A DNA stretch of 15,426 nucleotides from Trueperaceae bacterium (lineage in GTDB: Bacteria > Deinococcota > Deinococci > Deinococcales > Trueperaceae): positions 1 to 15,426 of the forward strand of contig PXAU01000322.1 in assembly GCA_003567075.1 (NCBI GenBank), given 5' to 3'. Position numbers and translations under genes: made by a program. This document shows positions 14,995 to 15,426 of this stretch, one piece after another. Numbering within the stretch: the stretch's first letter is position 1; each line of letters begins with the position of its first letter. The notes under the pieces were generated by a model, which did not search any database, had not been told where the DNA came from, and was given only the letters and a program-made list of their open reading frames with translations.

Positions 14995-15071
14995 GCGTTC
15001 AGGTCGGGCGTTCAGGTCGGGCGTTCAGGTCGGGCGTTCAGGTTGGGCGTTCAGGTTGGGCGTTCAGGCGG
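14995..15071. repeat. Tandem array of a 13-bp repeat (six copies)
   Basis: Units GCGTTCAGGTCGG at 14995, 15008 and 15021 are identical. Units at 15034 and 15047 read GCGTTCAGGTTGG. A sixth, GCGTTCAGGCGG (15060-15071), is one base shorter. The array begins 38 nt after the thrC stop, fills most of the intergenic gap, and its last unit contains the stop codon of the hydrolase gene on the minus strand. There are no spacers, so it is not CRISPR. The unit has no strong internal dyad. Confidence 0.97.
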
Positions 15072-15426
15072 CGCCTGGCGGGTCCGAGGCTCGAGCCAGC
15101 AGGTACGGGCCTGACGTGTCGCTGCCCGCGTGCATCACCCGGAGCTCCCGCACCAGCTTTACCAGGTGCGCCAGCAGTGAGCGTTCGGCGAAGTCGCGCG
15201 CGACCTCGGGGAGGTCGGGGTACAGGCGCTCGCGCAGCGCTCGGAGCCGCGCTGGCCCCTCGCGCAGGGCCTCGAGCAGCTCGGCCTCGCGTGCCAGGCG
15301 GTGGGCGTGCGCGGCGTGCAGCACGGCGCTGCCATCGCGGCGCACGGGGCCGTGCGCGGGCGCGACGATGGCAGGATCGAGCGCCGCGGCGCGCTCGAGC
15401 GAGGCCAGGTAGACCGCGACGTCGCC
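15064..15426 (-). CDS. Metallo-beta-lactamase-fold hydrolase, C-terminal part (cut by right edge)
   Basis: The frame stays open to the window edge, so 120 codons of the C-terminal part are visible and the catalytic HxHxDH region lies outside. The GTG at 15345 is an internal codon, not a start. The visible part begins GDVAVYLASLERAAALDP, followed by VAPAHGP with a conserved metal-site histidine. It then resembles the C-terminal winged-helix region of LACTB2-like proteins (HRLAREAELLEALREGPARLRALRERLYPDLP, then AHLVKLVREL). Members of this group are described as ribonucleases, thioesterases or hydroxyacylglutathione-hydrolase-like enzymes, so the substrate cannot be called. It ends inside the last unit of the 13-bp repeat array and converges on thrC. 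Confidence 0.82.
   Translation of the reverse strand, partial: GDVAVYLASLERAAALDPAIVAPAHGPVRRDGSAVLHAAHAHRLAREAELLEALREGPARLRALRERLYPDLPEVARDFAERSLLAHLVKLVRELRVMHAGSDTSGPYLLARASDPPGAA

Noticed and set aside
14995..15071. CRISPR array
   Set aside because: 13-bp units are directly adjacent with no spacers, and no cas genes are near.

Overview
This is a gene-dense, GC-rich window (about 70% GC by eye) from the chromosome of a diderm bacterium. It has no mobile elements, CRISPR arrays or RNA genes that I can see. The best-fitting lineage is Deinococcota, possibly a Truepera-like organism. This is an inference from four things: an Omp85/BamA protein with its own signal peptide, SufU-type Fe-S assembly, a short homoserine dehydrogenase without an ACT domain, and repeated TANNNT boxes 5-7 nt before start codons that lack a Shine-Dalgarno sequence. 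That last pattern is the leaderless-mRNA architecture known from Deinococcus. No 16S or other taxonomic marker is present, so the assignment is moderate.

Layout from left to right: the 3' part of groEL (+, cut by the left edge); a perfect palindromic terminator-like hairpin between convergent genes; a tightly overlapping minus-strand operon recF-dciA-gpmI (DNA repair, helicase loading, glycolysis); a divergent regulatory region with a 17-nt palindrome; sufS-sufU (+, Fe-S cluster assembly); a tail-to-tail overlap with the minus-strand pair pnp-yggS (purine salvage and PLP homeostasis); a divergent promoter region; bamA (+, outer membrane assembly); convergent ychF (-, OBG-family ATPase); a divergent promoter region containing an inverted repeat; hom-thrC (+, threonine biosynthesis, ATGA-coupled); a six-copy 13-bp tandem repeat; and the 3' part of a metallo-beta-lactamase-fold hydrolase (-, cut by the right edge).

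The genes are mostly housekeeping and no new multi-gene system is evident. The most informative signals are: (1) a consistent split between promoter-proximal genes, which have TANNNT 5-7 nt from the start and no SD (recF, sufS, pnp, bamA, hom), and operon-internal or leadered genes with good SDs (dciA, gpmI, ychF); (2) the palindrome between recF and sufS; (3) a DciA/DUF721 protein extended by a two-CxxC, zinc-ribbon-like C-terminal region; (4) a trimeric-type purine nucleoside phosphorylase whose base-recognition residues look changed towards 6-aminopurines; and (5) short tandem repeats in the hom 3' end and between thrC and the hydrolase. No stretch over 300 bases lacks a gene.
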